Part shown: positions 1 through 12,000 of the stretch, piece by piece
How the letters are laid out: every line of letters starts with the position of its first letter
Position numbering within the stretch: position 1 is the first letter of the stretch
Source: Kitasatospora sp. NBC_01287
GTDB lineage: Bacteria; Actinomycetota; Actinomycetes; Streptomycetales; Streptomycetaceae
DNA length: 64,000 bases
Direction of reading: 5' to 3'
Assembly: GCF_026340565.1 (NCBI RefSeq)
Contig: NZ_JAPEPB010000001.1
Span: forward strand, 7,662,001 to 7,726,000
Program-made: the position numbers and the translations under genes
The notes under the pieces: generated by a model
What the model was told of the DNA's origin: nothing
Database searches by the model: none
The model's input: only the letters and a program-made list of their open reading frames with translations

Positions 1-42
1 GGCCAGGGCCAGGGCCAGGACCAGGACCAGAGCCAGAGCCAG
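1..42 (+). repeat. Hexamer repeat in KS-AT linker, module 1
   Basis: Seven 6-bp units: GGCCAG three times, GACCAG twice, AGCCAG twice. They encode Gly-Gln, Asp-Gln and Ser-Gln dipeptides in the linker before the AT. The array may continue left of the window. Confidence 0.95.
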
Positions 43-3000
43 GCGGCGCCGGTGCTGGACGCCCCGGTGGTGCCGCTCGTGCTCTCGGGCAAGGGCGAGG
101 CGGCGCTGCGGGCGCAGATCGAGCGCTTCGCGGCGTTCGAGGGCTCCAACGCGGGCGACCTCGCGGCGGCGGGTGCGGCGCTGGTGCGCGGGCGTTCGCT
201 CTTCGAGGACCGGGCCGTGCTGCTCGACGGCGAGGAGGTGACCGGGCGGGCGCTCGGTACCGGCGGCGTGGTGCTGGTCTTCCCGGGGCAGGGTTCGCAG
301 TGGGTGGGGATGGCGTCGGGTCTGCTGGCGGCCTCGCCGGTCTTCGCGGAGTCGATCGCGGCCTGCTCGGCGGCGCTGGCGCCCTTCACCGACTGGTCGT
401 TGGAGGACGCGCTCACCGACGCCGCACTCCTGGAGCGCGTCGATGTCGTCCAGCCGGTGCTCTTCTCGGTGATGGTCTCCCTCGCGGCGCTCTGGCGCTC
501 GATGGGCATCACCCCCTCCGCCGTGGTCGGCCACTCGCAGGGTGAGATCGCGGCCGCCTGCGTGGCGGGCGCGCTCTCGCTCGACGATGCGGCCCGGGTG
601 GTCGCGCTGCGGGCCAAGTCGCTGGCCCGGGTGGCGGGTTCGGGCGGCATGGTGTCGCTCTTCGCCTCCGCCGCGAAGGCCGGTGAGCTGCTGGTGGGCT
701 TCGAGGGCCGGGTCGGCATCGCCGCCGTCAACGGCCCCGGCTCGGTGGTCGTCTCGGGTGAGGCGGCCGCGCTGGACGAGTTCATGGTCGTCTGCTCGGA
801 GGCGGGCGTGGACGCCCGTCGGGTCAACGTGGACTACGCCTCGCACTCCGCCCAGATGGAGTTGCTGGAGGAGGAGATCCTCCAGGCCCTCGCGCCGATC
901 ACCGGACTCGCGCCGAGCATCCCGATGCTCTCCACCTACACCGGCGAGTGGGTCAAGCCTGGTGAGCTGGGCGCCCGTTACTGGTACGAGAACCTGCGCC
1001 ACCCCGTCCGCCTGCAGCACGCCGTGGCCGAACTGGCCAAGGCGGGCCACCGCGTCTTCGTGGAGGCCAGCCCGCACCCGGTGCTCACCGTCGGCGTCCA
1101 GGAGACCCTGGAGGAGAACGGCGGCGGCGTCGCGCTCGGCACGCTGCGCCGCGAGCAGGGCGGTGCCCGCAAGTTCCTCGCCTCGCTGGCCGAGGCCTTC
1201 GTCAACGGCGCCACCGTCGACTGGACCCGCCTGCTCACCAGCACCGCCCACGTCGACCTGCCCACCTACGCCTTCCAGCGCCGCCGCTTCTGGCCCCAGG
1301 TCTCCGCCGTGCTCGGCGATGTGACCTCGGCGGGCCTGGGCAGTGCCGAGCACCCGCTGCTCGGCGCGGCCATCGCGCTGGCCGACGGGGACGGCGACGG
1401 CCTGCTCTTCACCGGCCGCCTCTCCGCCCACACCCACCCCTGGATCGCCGACCACGCGCTCGGCGACACCGTGCTGCTGCCGGGCACGGCGTTCGTCGAG
1501 CTCGCCGTGCACGCCGGGATCCGGGTCGGCTGCGATCGGGTGGACGAACTGACCCTGGGCACGCCGCTGGTCCTGACCGGCGCGGAGGCCGTCACCGTCC
1601 AGCTCTGGATCGGCGCCGCCGAGGCCGACGGGCGCCGCCCGGTCAGCGTCTACTCGCGCGCCCAGCAGCCGGCGGCCGACCCCGCCTCGACCGAGGAGCC
1701 CTGGACCCGCCACGCGACCGGGTATCTGACGAGCAGTCAGCAGACGGCCCCGGCCGCTGACGCCGTCCTCGCCGCCTGGCCCCCGGCCGGCGCGGTGGCC
1801 GCGCCCGCCGAGGCCGTCTACGAGGGCCTGGACGCGCGCGGTTACGGCTACGGCCCCGCCTTCCGCGGGCTGCGCGCCGCCTGGCGCTCGGGCGAGCAGG
1901 TCTTCGCCGAGGTCTCGCTCGCCGAGGCCGAGGCGGCGGAGGCACCCAAGTACGGGCTGCACCCGGCGCTGCTCGACGCCGCCCTGCACGCGCTGGCCCT
2001 GCTGCCGAGCGGCTCCCCGGTCACTGAGGCGGACGACAGCGCCGCGCCCCGGATCCCGTTCTCCTGGGCGGGCGTCGAGCTGCACGCCACCGGTGCGGCC
2101 CTGCTCCGGGTGCGCCTGACACCCGCAGGCCCCGACACCGTCTCGGTGCTGGTCGCCGACGGCAGCGGCCGGACGGTCGCCACCATCGACGCGCTCACCC
2201 TCCGCGCCGCCCGGCTCGACACGCTCGGCGGCGCCGACGCGGGGCTGCGGGACGCGCTGTTCCGGCTGGACTGGTCGCCGCTGAGCGGCACCCCTGCCGC
2301 GGACACCACCACCTTCGCCCTGCTCGGCACCGCGTTCGGTACCGCACAAGACGCCGCGCGCGACGCCGTGGTCGAGCAGCTGCGCCGCGCCGGCCACCAG
2401 GTCACCGTCCACCCGGATTTGGCCGCGCTCGCCGAGGCGGCAGCAGCCCCCGACGCGAGCCCGCGGACCGTCCTGCTCCCCGTGGCGCCCACCGGGCCCG
2501 CGCCGGACGGCGTCCTCGCCGTCGCCCACGCCGTTGCCGCCGACACCCTGGCGCTGCTCCAGGAGTGGCTGCGCACCGACTCCCTGGCCGGCTCGGCCCG
2601 CCTCGTCGTGCTGACCCGCGACGCGGTGGCCGCCCGCCCGGGTGACCAGGTCGGTGACCTGGCCGCCGCCCCCGTCTGGGGCCTGCTGCGCTCCGCGCAG
2701 AGCGAGCACCCCGGCAGCTTCACCGTGCTGGACCTGGACGGCGCCGACGCCTCCTGGGCCGCGCTGCCCGCCGCCGTCGCCTCCGGCGAGCCGCAGGCGG
2801 CGCTGCGCGAGGGTGAGATCCTGCTGCCCCGCCTGGCACGCCGGCCGGCCGCCGCCACCCCCGGCAGCGCCACCCCCGGCACCGCCACCCCCGGCAGCGC
2901 CGAGCAGGCGCCGCTCTGGGACCCGGCCGGCACCGTGCTGGTGGTCGGCGGCACCGGCGTGCTCGGCGCGCTGACCGCCCGCCACCTGGTGGCCGAGCAC

Positions 3001-6000
3001 GGGGTCCGCCACCTGGTCCTCACCAGCCGCCGCGGCCCGGCGGCCGAGGGCGCGGCCGAGTTGGTCGCCGAGCTGACCGCGCTGGGCGCCCGCGTCACCA
3101 CCCCGGCCTGCGACGCCGCCGACCCGGCCGCGCTCGCCGCCGTGCTGGCCGCGATCGACCCGGCCGCCCCGCTGCGAGGGGTGATCCACACCGCCGGGGT
3201 GCTGGACGACGCGATCCTGGAGTCCGTCACCGCCGAGCAGCTCTCGGCCGCGCTGCGCGCCAAGGCGGACGTCGCCTGGCGGCTGCACGAGGCCACCCGT
3301 GGGCTGGAGTTGACCGCCTTCGTGCTCTTCTCCTCGTTCTCCGGCGTGGCCGGCAGCCCGGGGCAGTCCGCCTACGCGGCGGCCAACGCCTTCGTGGACG
3401 CGCTCGCCGCGCACCGCCGCGCGCTGGGCCTGCCGGGTCTGGCGCTGGCCTGGGGCTTCTGGGACCGGGCGAGCGGGATGACCGGCCACCTGGACGGCAC
3501 CGAGCTGGGCCGGATCGCCCGGCGCGGTGTGCTGCCGCTGACCGCCGAGCAGGGGCTGACCCTGCTGGACACGGCCCTCAGCGGCCCCGGCGGCCCCGGC
3601 GGCCCCGGCGGCACCGACGCCCTCGCCACCTCCGACGCCTTCCTGGTCCCCGCGCGGCTCGACCTGGCCGCGCTGCGCCGCCAGGCCGTCGCCGGTGAAC
3701 TGGCGCCGCTCTACCGCGGCCTGGTGCGCGCGGTGCCGCGCCGGGTGGCCGAGGACGCCGCCGCGGGCGGCGTCGGCCGCTACGCCGGGCTGGGCGCCGA
3801 GGAGCTGGAGCGCGCCATGCTGGAGCTGGTGCGCGGCGAGGCGGGCACCGTGCTGGGCCACGGTCCGCAGAGCCCGGTGGAGGCCGACCGAGCCTTCAAG
3901 GAGCTGGGCCTCGACTCGCTGACCGCCGTCGAGCTGCGCAACCGGCTGGCCCGCGCCACCGGCGTGCGGCTGCCCGCCACGCTCGTCTTCGACTACCCCA
4001 ACCCGCGCGTGCTGGCCGCCCACCTGGCCGCCCAGCTCGCCGGGCTCCCGCTCGCCGCCGCCACGCGGGCGAGCGCGCCCGCCCGCGCGCTGGCCGCGGA
4101 CGAGCCGATCGCCATCGTCGGCATGGCCTGCCGCTACCCGGGCGGGGTGCGCTCGCCCGAGGACCTCTGGGAGCTGGTCGCGGCCGGTACCGACGCGGTC
4201 GGCGGCTGGCCCGAGGACCGCGGCTGGGACGCCGCCGAACTCTACGACCCGGTCCCGGGCCGGGCCGGACGCAGCTACTCCGACCAGGGCGGATTCCTCT
4301 ACGACGCGGGCGAGTTCGACGCCGCCTTCTTCGGCATCTCGCCGCGCGAGGCGATCGCGATGGACCCGCAGCAGCGCCTGCTGCTCGAAGCCGCCTGGGA
4401 GGTGTTCGAGCGGGCCGGCATCGACCCGTCCTCGGTGCGCGGCAGCCGCACCGGCGTCTTCGCCGGGGTGATGTACCACGACTACGCCTCCCGGCTGTTC
4501 GGCGCCGGACCGGAGGAACTGGAAGACGTCCAGGGCTACTTGGGCAACGGCAGCGCCGGCAGTGTCGCCTCGGGCCGGATCTCCTACACGCTGGGCCTGG
4601 AGGGCCCGGCGGTCACCGTCGACACCGCCTGCTCCTCCTCGCTGGTCGCCCTGCACCTGGCCGCGCAGGCGATCCGGCAGGGCGAGTGCACGATGGCGCT
4701 CGCCGGCGGTGTCACGGTGCTCTCCACCCCCGGCATCTTCATCGACTTCAGCCGCCAGCGCGCGATGGCCGCCGACGGCCGCTGCAAGCCCTACGCGGCG
4801 GCGGCCGACGGCACCGGCTGGGGCGAGGGCGTCGGCATGCTGCTGGTCGAGCGGCTCTCCGACGCCCAGCGCCTGGGCCACCCCGTCCTGGCGGTGCTGC
4901 GCGGCAGCGCCGTCAACCAGGACGGCGCCTCGAACGGCCTGACCGCCCCGAACGGGCCCGCCCAGCAGCGCGTGATCCACCAGGCGCTCAGCAGCGCGAA
5001 CCTGACCACCGACCAGGTGGACGTGGTGGAGGGCCACGGCACCGGCACCACGCTGGGCGACCCGATCGAGGCGCAGGCCCTGCTGGCCACCTACGGCCAG
5101 GACCGCCCGGCCGAGCGCCCGCTGCTGCTCGCCTCGGTGAAGTCCAACATCGGCCACACCCAGGCGGCTTCGGGCGTCGCGGGCGTGATCAAGATGGTCA
5201 TGGCGATGCGCCACGGCCAGGTCCCGGGCTCGCTGCACGTGGACGAGCCGACCCCGCACGTGGACTGGACGGCGGGCGCCGTCGAGCTGCTGACGGAGCG
5301 TCAGGAATGGCCGGAGACCGGCCGTCCGCGCCGGGCCGGCGTCTCCTCCTTCGGCGTGAGCGGCACCAACGCGCACGTGATCCTGGAGCAGGCACCCGAG
5401 GTCGGCGCATCGTCGGAGCCGGAGAAGGCCCTGCCGGTACTGGACACCCCGGTACTCGACACCCCGGTGCTGGACACCCCGGTGGTGCCGCTGGTGCTCT
5501 CGGGCAAGGGCGAGCCGGCGCTGCGCGCGCAGGTCGAGCGCTTCGCGGCGTTCGAGGGCTCCCGTGCGTTCGAGGGCGACCTCGCGGCAGCCGGTGCGGC
5601 GCTGGTGCGCGGCCGGGCGCTCTTCGAGGACCGGGCCGTGCTGCTCGGCGGCGAGGAGCTGACCGGGCACGCGCTCGGCGACGGCGGCGTGGTGCTGGTC
5701 TTCCCGGGTCAGGGTTCGCAGTGGGTGGGGATGGCCTCGGGTCTGCTGGAGGCTTCCCCGGTCTTCGCGGAGTCGATCGCGGCCTGCTCGGCGGCGCTGG
5801 CGCCGTTCACCGACTGGTCGTTGGAGGAGGCGCTGACCGACGCCGCGCTCCTGGAGCGGGTCGATGTCGTGCAGCCGGTGCTCTTCGCGGTGATGGTCTC
5901 CCTCGCGGCGCTGTGGCGTTCGCTGGGTGTCGAGGTCTCGGCGGTGGTGGGCCACTCGCAGGGTGAGATCGCCGCTGCCTGCGTGGCGGGCGCGCTCTCG

Positions 6001-9000
6001 CTGGAGGATGCCTCCCGGGTGGTCGCTCTGCGGGCCAAGTCGCTGGCCCGGGTCGCTGGTTCGGGCGGCATGGTGTCGCTCTTCGCCTCTGCCGCGAAGG
6101 CCGGCGAGCTGCTGGTGGGCTTCGAGGGCCGGGTCGGCATCGCGGCCGTCAACGGCCCCGGCTCGGTGGTCGTCTCCGGCGAGGCGGCCGCGCTGGACGA
6201 GTTCATGGCGCTCTGCGCCGAGGCGGGCGTCGACGCCCGTCGCGTCAACGTCGACTACGCCTCGCACTCCGCGCAGATGGAGGTGCTGGCGGAGGAGATC
6301 ACCGAGGCCCTGGCCCCGATCACGGCGCTGGCGCCGAGCATCCCGATGTTCTCCACCTACACCGGCGCGTGGGTCGAGCCCGGTGAGCTGGGCGCCCGCT
6401 ACTGGTACGAGAACATGCGCCACCCCGTCCGACTGCAGCACGCCGTCACCGAGTTGGCCAAGGCCGGGCACCGCGTCTTCGTCGAGGCCAGCCCGCACCC
6501 GGTGCTCACCGTCGGCGTGCGGGAGACCCTGGAGGAGAACGGCGGCGGCGTCGCGCTGGGCACCCTGCGCCGCGAGCGCGGCGGCGCGGACCGCTTCCTG
6601 ACCTCGCTGGCCGAGGCCTTCGTCAACGGCGCCGCCGTCGACTGGACCCGCCTGCTCACCGCCACGACCCATGTCGACCTGCCCACCTACCCCTTCCAGC
6701 GCGAACGCTTCTGGCTGGACGGCACCGCCGCCCCGGCCCCCGGCACCGCCGAAGCCGACGCCGCCGACAGCGAGTTCTGGCACGCGGTGGAGAGCGGCGA
6801 GCTGGCCGCCACCCTCGGCGTCGACGCGGACCGGCCGCTGAGCGAGGTGCTGCCCGCGCTCTCGGACTGGCGCCGGGGCCGGCGCGAGTCCGCCACCCTG
6901 GACAACTGGCGCTACACCGTGGCCTGGCAGCCGCTCACCGCGAAGGCCGCGGTGCCCAGCGGGAGCTGGCTGGTCGTCAGCGCCTCCGAGGGCGCCGCTG
7001 CCGCCGATCAGTACGCGCGGGCGCTCACCGCAAGTGGTGTGACGATCCGTCAGCTCAATCTCGGCGGCGTGTCCGCCGACTCCCGCTCCGAGGTCGCGGC
7101 GCTGCTCGCGGAACTGCTCGCCGAGGCCGGCCCGGTGGACGGCGTGCTCGCCACCCTCGGCCTGGACGCGGACGACTCCGCCGCCGGTCCCGCGCTCACC
7201 CGCGGCCTGGCGAACACCCTGGCGCTGGTCCAGGCCCTGGGCGACGCCGGGATCGGCGCCCCGCTCTGGCTGGCCACCCGCGGCGGCGTCAGCATCGGCC
7301 GCTCGGACCCGCTGAACAGCCTGGCGATGGGCCAGATCTGGGGCTTCGGCCGGGTGGTGGCCCTGGAGCACCCCGACCGCTGGGGCGGTCTGGTCGACCT
7401 GCCCGAGGTCTTCGACGACCGCGCGGCCGAGCGGCTCGGCACCGTGCTGGCCGGCCTGCCCGGCGGCGAGGACCAGGTGGCCGTGCGGCCCGCCGGCCTC
7501 TACGTGCGCCGCCTGAAGCGCGCGCCGCTGGCCGGCCGCCCGGCCCCGCGCGACTGGCACCCCAGCGGCACCGTGCTGGTCACCGGCGCCACCGGCACCC
7601 TGGCCCCGCACATCGCCCAGTGGCTCGCCTCCGCCGGGGCCGAGCACCTGGTGCTGGTCAGCCGCCGCGGCCCCGAGGCGCCGGGCGCGCCCGCGCTGCT
7701 GGCCGACGTCGAGAGCCTGGGCGTGCGGGCCACCTTCGCCGCCTGCGACGTGGCCGACCGCGAGCAACTGCGCGCGCTGGTCGACCGGCTGGCGGCCGAG
7801 GGCACCCCGGTCACCAGCGTGCTGCACGCGGCCGCCTCGATCCGCCTGCTGCCGATCGAGGTGCTCACCCCCGAGCAGCTCGAACGCGACCTGCAGGCCA
7901 AGGTGCTGGGTGCGCGCAACCTGCACGAGATCTTCGCCGAGGACACGCTGGACGCCTTCGTCCTCTTCTCCTCGATCGCCGGTGTCTGGGGCAGCGGCGA
8001 CCATGCCGCCTACGCGGCCGGCAACACCTACCTGGACGGCCTGGCCGAGCAGCGCCGCGCCGCCGGACTGGGCGCGACCTCGGTCGCCTGGGGCGTCTGG
8101 GCGGCCGTCAACCACTGGGACGGGCGCCTGGTGCCCGAGGGCGTGGACCCGGAGCGCTTGCAGCGCCAGGGCCTGCCGTTCCTGGACCCGCGGCCGGCCT
8201 TCGCCGCGCTGAAGACCGTGCTCGACCACGACGAGACCTTCGTCGCGGTCGCCGACGTCGCCTGGGACCGCTTCGCCCCCGCCTTCAGCTCCGCCCGCCC
8301 GCGCCCGCTGCTGGACGGCATCCCGGAGGTGCGGGCCGCGCAGGTGCGGGCCGCCGCGCCCGAGGCGGCGGGCCCGCGCACCCCGCAGGCCGCCACCGAG
8401 CTGGGCGCCGAGCTGCTCGGGCTCTCCGCGGCCGACCAGGACCGGCTGCTGCTCGACCTGGTCCGCGCCAACGCGGCCGCCGTCCTCAAGCACGGCTCGC
8501 CGGACGCCGTGGCGGAGTCCCGCGCGTTCAAGGAGCTGGGCTTCGACTCGCTGACCGCCGTCGAGCTGCGCGACCGGCTGACCAAGGCCACCGGGCTGCG
8601 GCTGCCGACCACGCTGGTCTTCGACTTCCCGACCCCGCTGGCGCTGGCCGCCCGGCTGCGCGACGGTCTGATCGGCGAGCGCGCGGCGGTGGTGTCCACC
8701 GACGCCGCCCGGGGCACGGAGCAGGGTGAGGACCCGATCGTCATCGTCGGCATGGCCTGCCGCTACGCGGGCGGCGTCGAGTCGCCCGAGGAGCTCTGGC
8801 AGCTGCTGGCCGGCGGCGGCGACGCCGTCACCGGGTTCCCGACCGACCGCGGCTGGGACCTGGAGGCGCTCTACGACGCCGACCCCGACGCGCGCGGCAC
8901 CAGCTACACCCGCGAGGGCGGCTTCCTGCACGGCGCCGGGCTCTTCGACCCGGGCTTCTTCGGCATCTCGCCGCGCGAGGCGATCGCCGTCGACCCGCAG

Positions 9001-12000
9001 CAGCGCCTGCTGCTCGAAGTCTCCTGGGAGGCGCTGGAGCGGGCCGGGATCGACCCGCACTCCCTGCACGGCACCCAGGTCGGCGTCTTCGCCGGCACCA
9101 ACGGCTCCGACTACGCGGCGCTGGTGGCCGGCGCACCGCAGGGCGGCGAGGGCTACCTGGCCACCGGCAACTCGGTCAGCGTCGCCTCGGGCCGGATCTC
9201 CTACACGCTGGGCCTGCAGGGCCCGGCGGTCACCGTCGACACCGCCTGCTCCTCCTCGCTGGTCGCCCTGCACCTGGCCGCCCAGGCCGTGCGCAACGGC
9301 GAGTGCACCATGGCGCTGGCCGGCGGGGTGACGCTGATGACCACCCCGGCCGCGCTGGTCACCTTCAGCCGCCAGCGGGGCCTTGCCACCGACGGCCGCT
9401 GCAAGGCCTTCGCGGGCGCCGCCGACGGCATGGGCATGGCCGAGGGTGTCGGCATGCTGGTGGTCGAGCGGCTCAGCGACGCCGAGCGGCTGGGCCACCC
9501 GGTGCTCGCGGTGGTGCGCGGCAGCGCCGTCAACCAGGACGGCGCCAGCAACGGGCTGACCGCCCCGAACGGCCCCGCCCAGCAGCGGGTGATCCGCCAG
9601 GCGCTGGCCAACGCCGGCCTGAGCGCCGACCAGATCGACGCGGTGGAGGCGCACGGCACCGGCACCAGCCTGGGCGACCCCATCGAGGCCCAGGCCCTGC
9701 TGGCCACCTACGGGCAGGAGCGGCCGGTCGGCCGCCCGCTGCTGCTCGGCTCGATCAAGTCGAACATCGGCCACTCGCAGGCCGCGGCCGGCGTGGCCGG
9801 GGTGATCAAGATGGTGCTGGCGCTGCGCAACGGCGTGCTGCCGCCCACCCTGCACGTGGACGAGCCGACCCCGCACGTGGACTGGAGCGAGGGCGAGGTC
9901 GAGCTGCTCACCGAGGCGAGGGCCTGGCCGCGCCTGGCCGAGCGTCCGCGCCGGGCCGGGGTCTCGGCCTTCGGCATCAGCGGCACCAACGTGCACCTGC
10001 TGCTCGAAGAGGCGCCCGAGTCCGCCGCCGCCGCACTCAACGCCGAGCCGGACGCCGAGCGCGCGCCGCGGGCGCTGCCCTGGGTGCTCACCGGCCGCGG
10101 GCCGGACGCCCTCGCGGCTCAGGCGGGGCGGCTGGTGGCCTGGCTAGGGGACGGTGCGGGGTCGAGCCCGGTGGATGTGGGGTTCTCGCTGGCCCACGGC
10201 CGCTCTAGGTTCGAACACCGTGCGGTGGTGATCGCCGCCGACCCGGACGGGTTCCGTTCGGGCCTCGGCGCGCTCGCCGCCGGTGGCGAGGCACCGGGTG
10301 TGGTGCGCGGGGTGACTGCTGGGGGCAGGGTGGCGGTGATGATGTCCGGTCAGGGCAGTCAGCGGGCCGGGACGGGGCGTGAACTCCACGCCGCCTTCCC
10401 GGTGTTCGCGGACGCGCTGGACGCGGTCTGCGCCCACTTCGACGCCGAGCTGGACCGCCCGCTGCGCGAGGTGCTCTTCGACAGCGAGTCGCAGCTGCTG
10501 GACCGGACGGTGTACACGCAGGCCGGGCTCTTCGCGATCGAGGTCGCGCTGTTCCGGCTGCTGGAGTCCTGGGGGGTCCGCCCCGACTACCTCACCGGCC
10601 ACTCGATCGGTGAGTTGGCGGCCGCGCACGTGGCGGGCGTCCTCTCGCTGGCGGACGCCTGCACGCTCGTCGCCGCCCGTGGCCGCCTGATGCAGGCGCT
10701 GCCGGCCGGTGGCGCGATGCTCGCGGTGCAGGGCACCGAGGACGAGGTTCGCGCGGCGCTGGTCGACGGCGTCGACATCGCGGCCGTCAACGCGGCGGAC
10801 TCCATCGTGGTCTCCGGCGCCGAGGACGCTGTCGCCGAACTGGAGGCCGTCTGGCGGGCCGAGGGCCGCAAGGTCAAGTGGCTGACCGTCAGCCACGCCT
10901 TCCACTCCGCGCTGATGGACCCGATGCTCGCGGAGTTCCGCACGGTCGCCGAGTCGCTGAGCTACAGCGCCCCGCGCATCCCGGTGGTCTCCAACGTCAC
11001 CGGCGCCCTCGGCGCCGACCTGACCGACCCCGAGTACTGGGTGCGCCACGTCCGCGAGGCGGTCCGCTTCGCCGACGGCGTCGCCACCCTCCAGGGCGAG
11101 GGTGTCCGCACCTTCCTGGAGCTGGGCCCCGACGGCGTGCTGAGCGCCCTGGTCCCGCAGGACGCGGTGGCCGTGCCGGTGGCCAGGGCCGGGCGCGGCG
11201 AGGTGGAGTCGCTGCTCACCGGCGTGGCGACCGCCTTCACCCGCGGCACGCCGGTGGACTGGTCGGCCGTCTTCACCGGCACCGGCGCGGTCCGGGTGGA
11301 CCTGCCGACCTACGCCTTCCAGCGCGAGCGCTACTGGCTGGACGCCCCGGTGGCGGCGGCCGGCGACCTGGCCGCGCTCGGCCTGACCGCCGCCGAGCAC
11401 CCGCTGCTCGGCGCGGCCGTCACGCTGGCGGACGAGGAGGGGCTGCTCTTCACCTCGCGGCTCTCCGCCAAGGCGCAGCGCTGGCTGGTCGAGCACGAGG
11501 TGCTCGGCGCCGTCCTGGTGCCGGGCGCGGCCTTCGTCGAGCTCGCCCTGCAGGCGGCCGCCCACGCGGGCGCCGTCCAGGTGGACGACCTCACCCTCGA
11601 AGCCCCCCTGGTGCTGCCCGAGCGGGGCGCGGTCCAGTTGCAGCTGCGGGTCGGCGCCGCCGACCAGGCCGGACGGCTGCCGTTCACCGTGCACGCCGGT
11701 GCCGACCAGGAGTTGACGGCGGACCGGCGGTGGACCCGGCACGCCAGCGGCTACCTCGCCACCGCTCCCACCGCCCCCGTCGACCCGGCCGCCGCCGAAC
11801 TGGCCCAGTGGCCGCCGACCGGGGCGACGCCTGTCGACCTCGCCGACTTCTACCCGGCGCTGGCCGCCCGCGGCTACGCCTACGGCCCGCTCTTCCAGGG
11901 CCTGCGCACCGTCTGGCGCAAGGGCGAGGTGCTCTTCGCCGAGGTCGCGCTGCCGGAGGAGGCGGGTGCCGAGGCCGCCACCTACGCGCTGCACCCCGCG

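Larger units (their letters stand above)
1..4047 (+). other. Module 1 (KS outside window): AT(methylmalonyl)-DH-KR-ACP
   Basis: AT about 262-1290, active Ser 535-537 in GHSQGE and YASH at 835-846, so methylmalonyl-CoA is predicted. DH about 1336-2215 with His 1453 and Asp 1975. The usual HxxxGxxxxP motif reads HALGDTVLLP, so the fifth position is Asp, not Gly, and the Gly sits one place early. KR about 2260-3620 with a GGTGVLG nucleotide loop, LDD at 3202-3210 and Tyr at 3373, hence B-type. ACP Ser 3916. If the DH works, the module makes an alpha-methyl trans-enoyl intermediate; if not, a beta-hydroxy one. The next KS has the GVMYHDY loop, unlike the loops after KR-only modules here, which favours a working DH. 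Confidence 0.9.
4102..8675 (+). other. Module 2: KS-AT(methylmalonyl)-KR(A-type)-ACP
   Basis: KS about 4102-5385 with Cys 4630 in TACSSS; the first His motif reads EGHGTGT instead of EAHGTGT. AT about 5692-6700 with GHSQGE (Ser 5956) and YASH (6256-6267), methylmalonyl type. The KR lacks LDD (AAASIRLLP in its place) and has Trp 7987 and His 8002 in VWGSGDH before catalytic Tyr 8011 and Asn 8023. In the KR classification of Keatinge-Clay, Trp plus His at these places marks A2 type, giving an L-hydroxyl next to an L-methyl. The nucleotide loop is GATGTLA, with Ala for the last Gly. ACP Ser 8548. Because Tyr and Asn are present I treat the KR as reducing. Confidence 0.9.

Noticed and set aside
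7567..8030. Module 2 KR as a non-reducing C-type domain
   Set aside because: It lacks LDD and has an altered nucleotide loop, but catalytic Tyr and Asn and the A-type Trp are present, so an active A-type KR is the simpler reading.
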